Of a stretch of 64,000 nt of DNA, positions 9,549 through 21,115 are shown in pieces. The notes beneath the pieces are model-generated. The model worked only from the letters and a program-made list of their open reading frames with translations. It searched no databases and was not told the origin of the DNA. How positions within the stretch are numbered: the stretch's first letter is position 1; every line of letters starts with the position of its first letter. The DNA lies in the NCBI GenBank assembly GCA_027943335.1, contig BSBK01007850.1, positions 322,501 to 386,500 on the forward strand, read 5' to 3'. This stretch comes from Chamaecyparis obtusa (lineage: Eukaryota > Streptophyta > Pinopsida > Cupressales > Cupressaceae). The position numbers and the translations under genes were made by a program.

Positions 9549-12500
9549 TATTATACACTAAGTTTGCACCCTTGTCTCAAGCTCTCGTAGTCTTGATAAC
9601 CTAGTATAACATGGGAATCATCTCTAGGTGTGGGACCTATGCTAACTGAGATGAGACCTCCAAGTTCTACGCTGGTTCCTCTTGGATAATCACCTTAATT
9701 TTCTTCTAGACATGAAAAGTAAAACTTTTGAGGGAAAGGGATAGAAGGAATGCTTGGAAAGGGAAATGACTGAAAGCAAACTTCCTACTAGGTGATACAC
9801 CGAAATTAGGGTTTGGATCTCAGTATAGAGGAATGGAATCAATGAAAGGCTTAGGTCTAGTAGGTCACAACTTACTAAATAGGCTTGCATAAGTGTTTCA
9901 TTGGAGGGCCTAAACATAAGACACAACCAATAACCTGCAAACAGACATTCACTTCTGCAACTCGGTGTAGGAATGAGACAAGACTATTAGGGGGCTGAAG
10001 TATACCCACACAAACATCTAAATCAGATCAAACACAGTAACACACACAATTATAGAAAGTTAGAGGGATCAAGAACCCTAAGATATCACTGAAAACATCA
10101 TACACTTTGATTCAATAAGAGATAATTTAGACAAGGAAGCATAGGGACATGAAGGATTGTCATAAAATACCTCTGGAATATCTGAATCATCAATGAAATA
10201 TTTACAACTGTATAAGCCAGAGGGTAGAAATGATACCACAAATGACCTTTAAGAAAAGATGAATCTCTTTTACAATTGTCCAACTCTGAGCTCAAAAGCT
10301 CCAAAAAAAATAATATATACATCACCTCCTAGTACGCAGGCAGGAGTCAAAACCTAACTAGGGTTACAAAAGATTTTCATCAAAATAATAGCTAACCCTA
10401 ACTCAAACAAGTCTGATCATAAAATTATTTCTTGCAACATCATGGCCAATCAGATATTTGTTTATGTGCCCATCTTTGTACTATAATTGCTTGCAAACAA
10501 GCAACCTAGATTCATCCACTTTCCTGCACAAAGTCTTGCCATGAATGCATATCTGGTACCTGCCTGAGACAAGAAATAACCCATGACAGCTGCCTAGACC
10601 TCCCCATCATCCTCCTTTAACTGCAAATGTCCTAGAGACATAAATTCTCTAAGCTACCTCACTACTTGCGACCTGCAAATTAAATACTAGCAAAAAACCC
10701 TCTTAGAACTATTTGAATTTGAAATTTTAACAGCTAGCCGGTCATTTTAAAATGTGACCATTGATATCCTTTATCTCCTAGAAAATGAACGGCTTAGATT
10801 AACTTTGAAATGGTCATGAAACCCTTTGAAAAGTTCGATTCCATATAAACAATAGGAGGATTAATGAAAAATCAGCACATCGGCACACCTAGCTGTTTGG
10901 CCCCACTTTGATTTTTTGTCTTCTTAAGTTATTTGGCAACTGTGCGACTGAAGAATTCTAAGTCATGAAATACATTTCTTAACTCTAGTTGGGTCAAGTG
11001 ATTCAGCGAACACTTTAGTCGCTTAATAGCTGAACCTTTTAATAACCCTAGGTTACATTAAGTGAACATGAGAAACCCTTAGTTACTGATTCGTAGAAAG
11101 CTTTACTAACCCTGGGCTCATTTATGCCACTTGGCATTCTTTTATTCATTCCAGCTGCTCCATCAGCATGCACCTCGGTAATTTTTGACACGGTCCCACA
11201 GAGAACTAGATTCTGATCTAATAGTGGGTGCATGATCTCAGGGCCCCCGAATATTCTTTTAGATCATGCGCTAGCCGCCGATCTCTTTAAGCCGGCACCC
11301 CTTCTGACAAACAGACCCACCTAGAAATCTTTGTTAGCACTTGGAAACCAATTATATTTGAGCACATCAAAAACCGAGGACCCACCTGACAGAGCCCGAA
11401 GATAAAGCAAGATCAACGGCCATCGCATGATTGCATGCTCTGACACAAAGCCTCACGAACATATACCAATCGTCAATCCTCTGCAGATTTCAGAGCCTCT
11501 TACTGCTGAAAGGGCCCGGTCCCACTGATAAGAAATGACTCATTAGCATGTGGACCAATCAGAATATGCACCTACACACACATAGTAGTGGACCCACCAG
11601 GCATGAAGAGTTATGTCACCAAGGAGAATCAATAGTTGTCTTATAATCACATACCTCTAACACACTTCATGAGAACACACGCCAGCTGTCAATTTCCAAG
11701 CCTCTGACATCCCTGGGCCCACTGACAAAAATACAAGTCATCATCCCTCGACCAATAAAAAGCCTCCAAGTAGGACACCATGGCAGTGGACCCACAAAAG
11801 CTTGAAGCACTGAGAAAAAGGGAAGATTGACGGTTGTCATAAGATCGTAAGCCTTTGATAGACCATATGAGATCTTACGACAACCATTGATCTCATCAAC
11901 TAGGACCCCACTTAAATCACTTAACCCCAGAAGCCTTAGCAAATGCATGGCCAAAGGAAATTCGCTCAGTCAATGAACATAATTATTAACCTCGATTAAG
12001 TCTGAAGAATACGTGAACAAGGCATTCGCAGAATCCCTAAACCAAAAATCCAACCTGGGGTTTTAGTTAGCGAATGCCTGACTGAAGGCAATCCACGGAG
12101 TCGCTGAATACTTAGAAGCTTCACCATTTTATCTCGCGACTAAGAAAAATACTGCAGCTGCCAGTTCGCCGAAAGGAAAAGGTAACCACCAAAGGAATAA
12201 GAGAACTAGCAACCGAAGGAAGAATCACGCACATGGGTATTGGAGGATTTTATGTGGCCGATAAGGTAACTTGAAAATATAACAAGGCTTAGGGTTTTTT
12301 TAAGGGTTTGGCCTATAACGACTAGTTTTATGAATTTTTAAAAGACTTTTCACCTAGCCAGGGACCTAGAAAAGGTTGCAGAGACTAGAGGGAAATAGAT
12401 AAACCAATGAAATTTTGTAGAGTGCTTGGAAGGATAAAAATGTAGACCTTGAGATGGAAATTGGCCAAATCTTACATGGGACATGAAAAATTGGGCAACA
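9549..12500 (-). mobile_element. Probable solo LTR D1 (2.95 kb)
   Basis: Bounded by a perfect 5-bp duplication ATAAC at 9544-9548 and 12501-12505. It starts TATTATACACTAAGTTTGC (original TG now TA) and ends TTGGGCAACA. The same sequence occurs at 48599-52160, with its own duplication. It has no coding domain and no internal terminal repeats, so it is best read as a solo LTR. Orientation is inferred as minus from resemblance of its right end to the E2 LTR (AGAGAACTAGCAACCGAA). A hairpin with GAATATTC at its centre lies near 11229-11272, as in the E2/E3 LTRs. Confidence 0.75.
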
Positions 12501-12505
12501 ATAAC

Positions 12506-12960
12506 ATACACATCTATATAATCTATCCGTTGTTACAATTAGTTAAGGTTGAATTATAATATTGTGTGGCTCTGACAAATGAGTAATAGAATATCATCCA
12601 CCATAAAAAAAGAACATCATGAAAAGATCAACACAAATATATAACATAATGCATATTGGTATCGTAAATCATCCTTAATAACATCATCATAACCATGGGT
12701 TAGTTTATAATAGCATATTGGTATCGTAAATCATCCTTAATGCATATTGGTATCGTAAATCATCCTTAATAACATCATCATGAAGTCCTAAAATATAGTC
12801 ATCATGAATATTCCACTAAAATAAAGTAGTCAAGTACTTCCACACACATGCACCTATCAAGGTATCACACTCATATAAGAAAAATGGAAGACATGTGAGT
12901 GTATTAAAAAATCAAATAGATGTACCCCATTAACATATAAGTGTAATTTTAGTGTGGCCG
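12506..12960. other. AT-rich spacer with local repeat
   Basis: Right-hand continuation of the D1 target DNA. Apart from the short tandem repeat at 12650-12782, I see nothing in it. Confidence 0.55.
12650..12782. repeat. Three-copy local tandem repeat
   Basis: GCATATTGGTATCGTAAATC followed by ATCCTTAA occurs at 12651, 12713 and 12742. The first and third copies extend into AACATCATCAT. The copies are nearly identical, so the duplication is recent or gene-converted. Confidence 0.85.
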
Positions 12961-14010
12961 AAAATGGCATTGAATTTAAGAAAAATGCCTGTGTTTATTA
13001 TGGAGATACCTCTTTTGATGATGAGGTAGACTTTGATGGTGACGAGGTATTCCACATTTTCAATAAAAGGGCCCTTTGTCAGCCAAGCCTAAAATCCCCA
13101 ACCCTATTCCCATAGGTAGAAAGAGAATTATTTTATCTAATAAGGATGATGACTTGAAATATGTGCTAGATTCTATGGACCCTACCAGTGATGTGAAAGA
13201 AAAAGGTGTGGCTAGGTTTTCTATGTCAAGCATCGATGAAAAAACTAAGTTTTTTGGGCTCACTTCTGTCAATTGCAATAGAAAAACCACCCAAAAGAAA
13301 AATATGCTCATAATGATATTGGAGGGTTTATGAATTATATGAGTGTTAATGGGTTTAGTCCTAAGGATAGTGGTAGGGTTAGCCCTAAGGAGATGAGTTC
13401 CTTGGTCATAGAGAATTTGATTACTAGTGCTGGTTTATAAAAATGTTGAGAAATCAAAGTTTTCTATTTTTATGGATTATACAAGAGATCAATAATTTGA
13501 ACAATAAGGCTGACCCATCCAATGAGAGCCTAGAAAATATCCTTTCCAAGACACATTCCATGGCCAATGAGATAAAAAATTTGAAAGAGGACCATGATAG
13601 AAAATCAAGGCCATGGAGGAAGACTTTAATAAGGTCTAAGAGAGTTAGAGAGTGGTGGTGGCAATGAGTGAAAAGAAAATGGAGAATACCGGTGAGGGCC
13701 TTTGTAGGCTTAATGAGAAGCTTGAAGTTCTCCAAGCTATTTCCAAGGGTAATTCCCCTATTTTCAACACTAAATGGGTTAAGAAGGCAAAGTTTATGGA
13801 TGCAAACACTCACAAGAGACACACATATCCTTCAAATGATGTGGACACTTACATGGAAGATACAGAGAAGCCCCAACTTGGTTTGGTTATGAAGCTCCAT
13901 AACAAGAATACGGGTATGACCCCTGTTGACAATGTTATTAGGAAAGTTAAGAGAATTAATGTGGATATCATTGAGAAGAATGATAAGCTAGTTAAAATTT
14001 TATAGCTTTT
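12960..14010 (+). pseudogene. Decayed acidic/coiled-coil reading frame of a retroelement
   Basis: Open pieces at 13076-13333, 13443-13667 and 13652-14005 sit in different frames. An acidic stretch (DDEVDFDGDEVF, about 13010) is followed by GRKRIILSNKDDD, then a heptad-like region (LENILSKTHSMANEIKNLK) and a conserved end, VIRKVKRINVDIIEKN (about 13938-13985). That end recurs at the minus-strand fragment near 63110 (VVKKVKDINVDII). It is not a recognised enzyme. I infer a structural (ORF1/gag-like) protein, possibly of the LINE group whose downstream module also has a basic linker and coiled coil. It is inactive as it stands. Confidence 0.4.
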
Positions 14011-14639
14011 CTATTAGGTGTTCTTTTTTGTAATGGTTACTATTTCATAGGTTATTTTGTACAATACCTTTTGTTGGATTCTTGGTGTCTAGTTTGTTGG
14101 AGGATCCCAACTGGTTTTTGTTTAGCTCTATTTTTGATATGTTGTTGTCAACTTTGGGTTCTGTAGACCTTTCAATGTGACTTTAATAAGTAAAGACTAT
14201 TGTCTCTAAAAATACAACTTACCCTAGATATTCTAGGAAAGCCCTTTGATGTTTCATCAACGTTGATCATGAAACATTGAATAAGAGAAGTATTACACCT
14301 TATTACTTTCCTTTGATTTGAAAGTGAAAAGGGTGGACTATGGATTATTTTATTATATATCTTGTAATTTCTTTGTTGAGAGCTTGTGTGTGTTGCTAAG
14401 CAAGATTTTTCTCTACATTAGTTTGAATGAATAGGCTCCATCTCAGCCTTTCAAAGATCCACTCAATATAGGATAAAACCAGAGAGGTCTATAGTTCACC
14501 TAATTTAATGTGGACTTTTTTCTTTATTACTACCACTATTGAGACAAGAGAAATGGAGATGGATGATAAAGAGTCTTAAATACGGGTCATGCATGACGAG
14601 GCTACTTTCTTTAAAGAAAAAATGACATTTGGGATAATT

Positions 14640-15145
14640 TTAATTACTATTTAAACTCTATTGATTGCAAATGGGTTTTCAAGAAGAATTTTTGTTCAAA
14701 AGCCACTATTGAAAAGTATAAGACTAGATTGCTTATGAAGAGATATTTCTAAGTTAAGAGAATTGATTATGATATAAGATTATCTATTTCTTAGTTGCCA
14801 AGCTAACATATATTTTTTTCTTCTTATAACCTTTGTGCCAATTTTTTATCTCAAGATTAATCAAACATATATGAAGATAGCTTTGTACACAATGATTTTG
14901 AAGAAGAAATGTGCATTGTAGCTTCAACACTATTTGTAAAAGTTAAGAAAGGACTAACTTGTAGATTGAATAAGCTCTATATAGTCTCTAATTATCTTCA
15001 AAATTGTTATCAAAAGTTTAATTCATATATTTTGAAGCTGAGATTTTTAAGATCCAAATCTAATCATTTTGTATGCATCAATAAAAATAGTGTTCATTAT
15101 GTTGATATCACTTTGTATGTAGATAATATAATGATATTATGGTAA
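14640..15145 (+). pseudogene. Decayed copia reverse transcriptase fragment (unit A)
   Basis: Reading plus in broken frames: KWVFKKNF, KYKTRLLMKRY, VKRIDYD, then FVHNDFEEEMC and, at the end, DITLYVDNIMIL. These parallel the copia RT series KWVFK, YKARLVAKGY, Q-x-GIDY, FLHGDLEEEIY and LYVDDML, with the YVDD box mutated to YVDN. No LTRs were found around it, so it is an old internal fragment. Confidence 0.7.
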
Positions 15146-15381
15146 TAAAAAGTAGATGATGTATAATATTAAATCTTAATATTATGAAGACATTAACATC
15201 TGTTTAATAACTGACCAATAAAACGTATGTTAGAATCAGGGCATGTCGGCTTATATACTTTGTGTGGAAAATATAAGTTGCATTCTAAACTGTACATTAT
15301 GATAATACACCTTCTCTAAGAACAGAATACAATGTTTTTTCTATAATATACCGACAACAAAATTATTTGAAAAGAATAAGC

Positions 15382-15384
15382 GTT

Positions 15385-15417
<33 letters not shown>

Positions 15418-15441
15418 GAGGTTCAAGCCCTCCCTCTAGCG
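15382..15441 (+). pseudogene. 5'-truncated tRNA-Asn(GTT) copy
   Basis: From GTTGGTTAGAGCG onward this is identical in the anticodon arm (CTGTTAACC), variable loop, T arm and 3' acceptor strand to the intact gene at 20309-20382. The 5' acceptor strand and the first half of the D arm are replaced by AAAGAATAAGC, so no cloverleaf can form. The break coincides with the missing 1.4 kb between units A and B, which points to a deletion. Confidence 0.9.
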
Positions 15442-15830
15442 CTCTTCCTACAGATTAGACACTCGTAATTTAATGTAGGAAAGCTTGACATTTTCTTCTC
15501 AAGAAATCTTTTAACAATAGTTATAATTTTGTGCTGATTGCAGAAGAAACAATCACAATTGCCTTTTGATGGGAGACTTATGTAAATATTAATTAACGCT
15601 TTGTAGATTAGACCTTATATACTACAATACTGATTAGATAAAATAAGAGAACCGCAATTTGTAGCAGACATAACTATTCTCTATCCAGAAATGTACACAA
15701 GTCTTATAGAAGATCGGATTCGCAAGGTGCTGCGAATCAAATGAAACATTAAGTTAGTATCAAATGGAAGAGAGCACAATTGATGCAGAGAATGAGTAGA
15801 AAAGTGAGAATATAAGAGAGAATTGCATTT

Positions 15831-16908
15831 TCATAAAAATATAAATCTATTGGAAGACGATGGCATTAAGAGAATAAATTAAGATTCTAATGTGTGAATT
15901 CAAAGTGTTCAAAATGTGTAAGAAAGATCGTATCAAAACCGAGAGCTTTCATTTATCAGGTTAAAAATAAAATTTTGAAATATTTTTTTAAGTTGAACTT
16001 ACTATTGATAAAAAAGCTGCAAGCATTTCTCTATTTACGGGATAAATTAAATTTTGAATTATTATTTTTTGTTTTGTAAGGGTGTAAATAATAATAAATA
16101 TATTTATCTATTAAGAATTTAGAAGGTGAATAAGTTAAATTTTGAATTTTTCATTTTAGTTAAACATACTCATAACTTCGTGTATTTATCTATTAGTGAG
16201 CAAATAAATAAATTTATTTTTTAGAATGTATTTATATATTAAGAATTTAAGAGGTAGATAAATAAAATTATATATTATGCTTTTAGTTAAACTTATTTTT
16301 TAATTGTATTTATTTATTAGTAGACACTAAAATTGTCAAATATATTTTTAGTTAAACTTATGATAAAAATTTGCATGTATTTATCTATTTAGGAGCATGA
16401 ATGAAATTCTTAATGTTATTGTTTGTAATATTGCAATAAGGATTTTAACTCTAACTTTTTATTTTGTTTAAGTTAAGTGAAGGACATATATTTCACAAAT
16501 AGTGGTTCTCAAGTTAAGTGGAACTCATTGAACCATGTGTTTTAGTCAGACTCATCAACCCATTGTTGAATATGTTCTATCCTTGAATATTATAGCAATT
16601 AGATCTTTCAAAAATATAAGTTATTAGCAATAATACACCTCATGTCATAGTCAATAACAAAATTGGAAAAATTATTTGCACAAGATTTAATGTCATTATA
16701 AAAATGTTTGAATGAGAATTCATCTAATTCCCCTTACAACTTACTATAGATATTCCAAAAAAAATTTGCTCCTATTCCTTATTTAATTGACAATGATTAA
16801 AAATAATTTCTCTTAGCATACACCCCCATAGCCTATTAAGATAGATACATCCTTGCCAACCTAAAAGAAGTACAAGACCATTAACTTCATCATTCATTGC
16901 ATTCCTTT
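15831..16908. other. AT-rich spacer between duplication units
   Basis: Strongly AT-rich DNA with a loosely repeated phrase (TTTATCTATTAAGAATTTAGAAG-like, shorter matches at about 16105, 16245 and 16380). No gene or element ends were found. Confidence 0.55.
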
Positions 16909-17399
16909 GACCTTTCAATGTGACTTTAATAAATAAAGACTATTGTCTCTAAAAGTACAACTTTCCCCAGATATTTCTAGGAAAGCTCTTTGATGTTTCA
17001 TAAAAGCTAATCATGAAACATTGAATAAGAGGATTGTTACACCTTATTACTTTACTTAGATTTGAAAGTAAAAAGATTTTTCTATAGATTATTTTATTAT
17101 ATCTTGTCATTTCTTTGTTGAGAGTTTGTATTTGTTGCTAACAAGAATTTTTCTCTACATAAGTTTGAAATAATAAGCTCCATCTTATTGTTTCAAAGCT
17201 CCACTCAATATAGGATGAAACCTAAAGAGGTCTATAGTTTACCTAATTTAATGTATACTCTTTTCTTAATTACTACCACTATTGAGCCAAGAGTGATGGA
17301 GATGGATGAAAAAGAGTCTTAAATATAGTTCATGCATGATGAGGCTACTTTCTTTAAAGAAAAAAATGACAGTTGAGGTAATTTTAATTACTAAAGGGT

Positions 17400-17895
17400 A
17401 CTAACTCTATTGATTGCAAATGAGTTTTTAAGAAGCATTTTTTTTTAAAAGCCACTATTAATAAGTACAATACTACATTGATTATGAAGGGATATTCCTA
17501 AGTTAAAGGAATTGATTATGTTATAAGATTATCTATTTTTTAGTTGCCAATATAATATCTATTTTTTTCTTCTTATAACGTTTGTGCCAGTTTTTTTTAT
17601 CTCAAGATTAATCAAACATATATGAAGATAGCTTTCCTACATAGTGATTTTGAAGAAGAAATCTATGTCATAGCATCAACAATATTTTTAAAAGTTAAAA
17701 AATGACCAGCTTATAGATTGAATAAGCTTTATAGTATCTAATTGTCTTCAAATTTGTTCTCAAAATTTTAATTCATATATTTTGAACCTAAAATTTTTAA
17801 GATCCAAATCTAACCAGTTTGTATACTTTAATAGAATTACTATTCATTATATTGTTATCACTTTCTATGTAGATAATAAATTGATATTGTGATAA
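17400..17895 (+). pseudogene. Decayed copia reverse transcriptase fragment (unit B)
   Basis: Same sequence as 14640-15145 with further decay: the NDFEEE-like stretch near 17646-17662 remains and the YVDN box has degraded (TTTCTATGTAGATAATAAA). It confirms that the RT fragment was present before the segmental duplication. Confidence 0.65.
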
Positions 17896-17947
17896 TAAAA
17901 TATAGATGAAATATGATATTCAATCTTAATATTCATTGTAATTTGTT

Positions 17948-18650
17948 TTTGATAGAAAAAAGAAGCAAGAGGGTGCTAGCTTGTACAAAGGACTAGTAGC
18001 GCATTAGCAACACATTAATGAAACTAGTCACAGCAGATAAATAGTTTAACAGTATAATCACCAATCTAAATTTGCCCCTATCAGAAACATAAATCATAAA
18101 AATAGTGTATCTAAACCGAACAGTAGCAAATAAAGTATCAGTTGAAAGCTACACAGGGCTGAATAGAAAGCGGTAAAAATTAACATTGACCCCATCAAAA
18201 AAATAGGGGGTCCACGCCCATTCTTCCTCGCCCATTCTTCCTGTAGAAACAGGAACAGGTCCTTGTTGTCCTAGTTCACTTCCAGAGTGCCACTAGTTCA
18301 GTTCCAGAGTGCCACCCGCCAGCTTCTCCTACACATGACAGAGAGTAGTAGCCGAAGCATGCATCACCTTCAAGCCAAATTTGTTGGTTAGCATACACTG
18401 GTTTATCAGCTCCTGCATGTTATTCTTGATCTCTGCAATTTCTCGAACCTCCTTTTAAGAGTACCTTTGAGACTATCCGGGGCTTATCTAAGGTCTTGAG
18501 CAGGACTCCGGGGCGGGGTAGGAATGGGGGTTTCCATGGCCTGCTTGGGGTCAGGAACAGGGTTGATACTAGTCCTAGGGGGCTCATGTGGTCATCCGAA
18601 GAATCATTCATAGACTCGGTAGTTTGGGAATCTTTCTCAATCGTAGACTA
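17948..18650 (-). mobile_element. 5'-truncated LINE insertion (3' tail only)
   Basis: About 700 bp flanked by a 9-bp duplication TAATTTGTT (17939-17947 and 18651-18659). On the minus strand it ends in CTATCAAAAA, the same 3' terminus as the LINE at 44933. It matches that LINE's last ~780 bp, including the reading frame around 18420-18611. It interrupts the unit B counterpart of unit A 15180, so it arrived after the duplication. Confidence 0.88.
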
Positions 18651-18659
18651 TAATTTGTT

Positions 18660-20308
18660 ATGAAAATATTAACATTTGTTTAATAATTGACTAAAAAAAA
18701 TGTATGTTAGAATCGACACATGATGACTTATATGCTTTTTGTGGAAAATATATGTTGCTTCTAACTGTACGTAGTGATAATAGGCCACCTCTAAAAACAG
18801 AATACAATCTTTTTTAGTTCCTGCCACCTATGTAAGTACTGTGTATACTAGATTTCTCTGAGTCAAAAACTCGTATAATCGGAATAAGCGTGACTAACAT
18901 GTGATGTTTCACTATCGATCAATATAACAAGCTTTTATATAAATATTTTCATTTAGAAATTACAGGACAACATTCTAGGGGATATACAAGCTTAAGTCTA
19001 CCTAAGAGTCTTCAGGACATCCATGTGTTTACCTTGTTCAACTGTTGCTACTCTGCCCAACTCCATTTGTTAAACCCCACAACACTTAAGTGCTCACGAT
19101 CAATCATGTAAACTTTGTTTTCAGATACTTTATATGTTATTCTTCCTGACATTTTTCCCCAAGTAGAATAAGGTAACACATTACGCCAGCCTTAGTTTGT
19201 AGTTGAAGGCCATCTGGTGGCTATTAGATTTTGTCTTGTGAACAGTGTATACTAAATTACATGCAAGATTCCTTCAATTTAATTTTGAAATTTCCCCACA
19301 CGGATTGTGTTAGCCACTGCGCCACCGGTTTTGCATTTTGAGTGAACATTTCTAAAGTCTTGTCAACAAATCCATTCTGTGCAAAATTCGTAAAGCACAA
19401 CAATTCATCAATAAAATCTTAGAGGCCTTTTTTTAGAAGACTAAAATTCTGTGCGATTTAGGTTGTATTCAAATTTAATGTAAATGATAGTGCATCTGAA
19501 ATATCTGTTTATTAGAATTACGAAACAATCTCAGGTCTTTAATCATATAAGCAGCTGAAAATAATATTTGTGCTGCCTAAAAGCAATATCTAGAAAACAA
19601 TATTTAGTTGAGTAAGAGTTCAAGCTATTATTTTGTACTGATATTTTCTTTTGCTTGGCTTGACTTGGTTTACTTGACCATATCTCAGGGACCAATACCT
19701 TCCAAAACTGCTAAATAATTGACTGTTATTTGTTGTATCTGACCCCAATTGTTTTGAATCAATATTAAGCTTTTTCATTTTATTTTAACAAGGAATGTTT
19801 TAGTGCTATTTTACAATGCTAAAATCCTTATATCTGACTCTGGTGTATTTTTATCTTTACATTAATTCAATAAAATTAAACTTTAATGGCTATAAGCCCT
19901 AACTATTCATTTGACAGAGGAAGATTTTGCAGTTTGCATTGGTTATAAATAGAGATGGTGATGAAGATGTTTCTGGGAATGAAGTATGTATGTTTGTTTT
20001 AAAGCAGATCCTCAACTTCTTACTCAGAAAGATTTGAACTAACATGTTTTCCCGAGTAGAATATGGCGTTCCTTTTTTCCTTTATTTGTTATATCCAATG
20101 TCTTTGATGTCAAGTGCACATACAAAATGAACAACAGTCATTTTAGGAGAGCAGGCTGAAAGCCTGTCATTTTAGGCGTGCAGGCTGAAAGCCTTTGAAT
20201 GGCAGAGACAAATCAGACAAAACCACCAAATTTGTTCTTCCAGATTTTGGAAGGAACTTATTGTTTATAATAGAAAGGTTAAAAAATCTTTAGAAAAGAG
20301 ACAGTTCA
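18660..20308. other. Largely non-repetitive stretch upstream of tRNA-Asn
   Basis: 18660-18890 matches unit A. From 18890 to 20308 there is no counterpart elsewhere in the window. Composition is less AT-extreme and pyrimidine runs before AG are frequent, but there are no long open frames. One possible short exon is listed separately. Confidence 0.5.
19918..19983 (+). other. Possible 66-nt coding exon
   Basis: TTTGACAG (acceptor-like) precedes and GTATGT (donor-like) follows a 66-nt open stretch whose translation includes LQFALVINRDGDEDVSG. The size, splice-like borders and protein-like composition are suggestive, but no neighbouring exon was found and no family recognised. Confidence 0.2.
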
Positions 20309-20325
20309 GCTGGAGTAGCTCAGTT

Positions 20326-20358
<33 letters not shown>

Positions 20359-20382
20359 GAGGTTCAAGCCCTCCCTCTAGCG
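20309..20382 (+). tRNA. tRNA-Asn (anticodon GTT)
   Basis: A 74-nt intronless gene with a complete cloverleaf. The acceptor GCTGGAG pairs with CTCTAGC (one G-T pair), with discriminator G. The D arm is GCTC...GAGC with GTTGGTTA, the anticodon stem TGTGG/CCACA encloses CTGTTAA, the variable loop is AGGTC, and the T arm is GGAGG-TTCAAGC-CCTCC. The internal A box (TAGCTCAGTTGG) and B box (GGTTCAAGCCC) are intact. There is no encoded CCA. A short T run (TTTATT) follows but is a weak Pol III terminator. It reads AAC/AAU codons. Confidence 0.96.
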
Positions 20383-21115
20383 CTTTATTGTGCAAATTCC
20401 ACATTTATAATTCTAAACTAGAAAACCTGTACTTCTCCTTTCCTCTTCTTTCTTAAAAATAATGCAGGAATTTCAAGCTGAAAAGGGTATCCTCTGATGG
20501 TGCATTCCAATATTTGTGTATTATCAGCCATGCATAGATCAAAGACGTGGTACAAGGTAGGGCTATTACAACTTTTGGTACAGATAATTGATAATATCAA
20601 CATAAAATTAATCTCGTTTAAAAGACTTACTGTATTTTATCGCAGATATTTCAGCAATTAAAAGTATTACTGACAATATTTTTCAAAAATCTACCATCCT
20701 TGATACAATAACTGTCGAGTAGAAAAGCAGAACTACAATAATGTTTTGAAAGATTTTAAAATTAGTTGTAAGTTTGTGTTGATTGCAGACGAAACAATTA
20801 CAATTGCATTTTGATGGGAAGTTGGAGTAAATATTAATTAACGCTTTCTAGATTAGACCTTATATACCACAATACTGATTAAATTCTGCTCAGATACAAT
20901 AAGAGAACCGCAATTTGTAGCAGACATAGCTATTCTGCAGAAACTTGTAAAAGTAATGGATTCTTCCAGGTAAAGGTCTTATGGAGGATATTTATCAAAT
21001 GGAACAAAATCTTGAGATCTGATTCTCAAGGTGCTGCTAAATGAAACACTAAGTTAATATCAACTGGAAGAGAGCACAATTGAGGCAGAGAATGAGTAGA
21101 AAAGTGAGAACAAAA

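Larger units (their letters stand above)
14166..15830 (+). repeat. Segmental duplication unit A
   Basis: From GACCTTTCAATGTGACTTTA at 14166 the sequence parallels 16909 onward through the copia RT remnant to AATAAGCG at 15375-15382 (counterpart near 18882-18889). It then jumps into the tRNA-Asn sequence and continues along the counterpart of about 20750-21115. Differences are scattered substitutions and small indels. Relative to unit B, A lacks the LINE tail and about 1.4 kb between AATAAGCG and the tRNA. Confidence 0.7.
16909..21115 (+). repeat. Segmental duplication unit B
   Basis: Counterpart of unit A, beginning GACCTTTCAATGTGACTTTA. It holds the second copia RT remnant (17400-17895), a LINE tail inserted after the duplication (17948-18650), about 1.4 kb absent from unit A, the intact tRNA-Asn, and the tRNA 3' flank ending GAATGAGTAGAAAAGTGAGAA near 21110. 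Confidence 0.7.
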
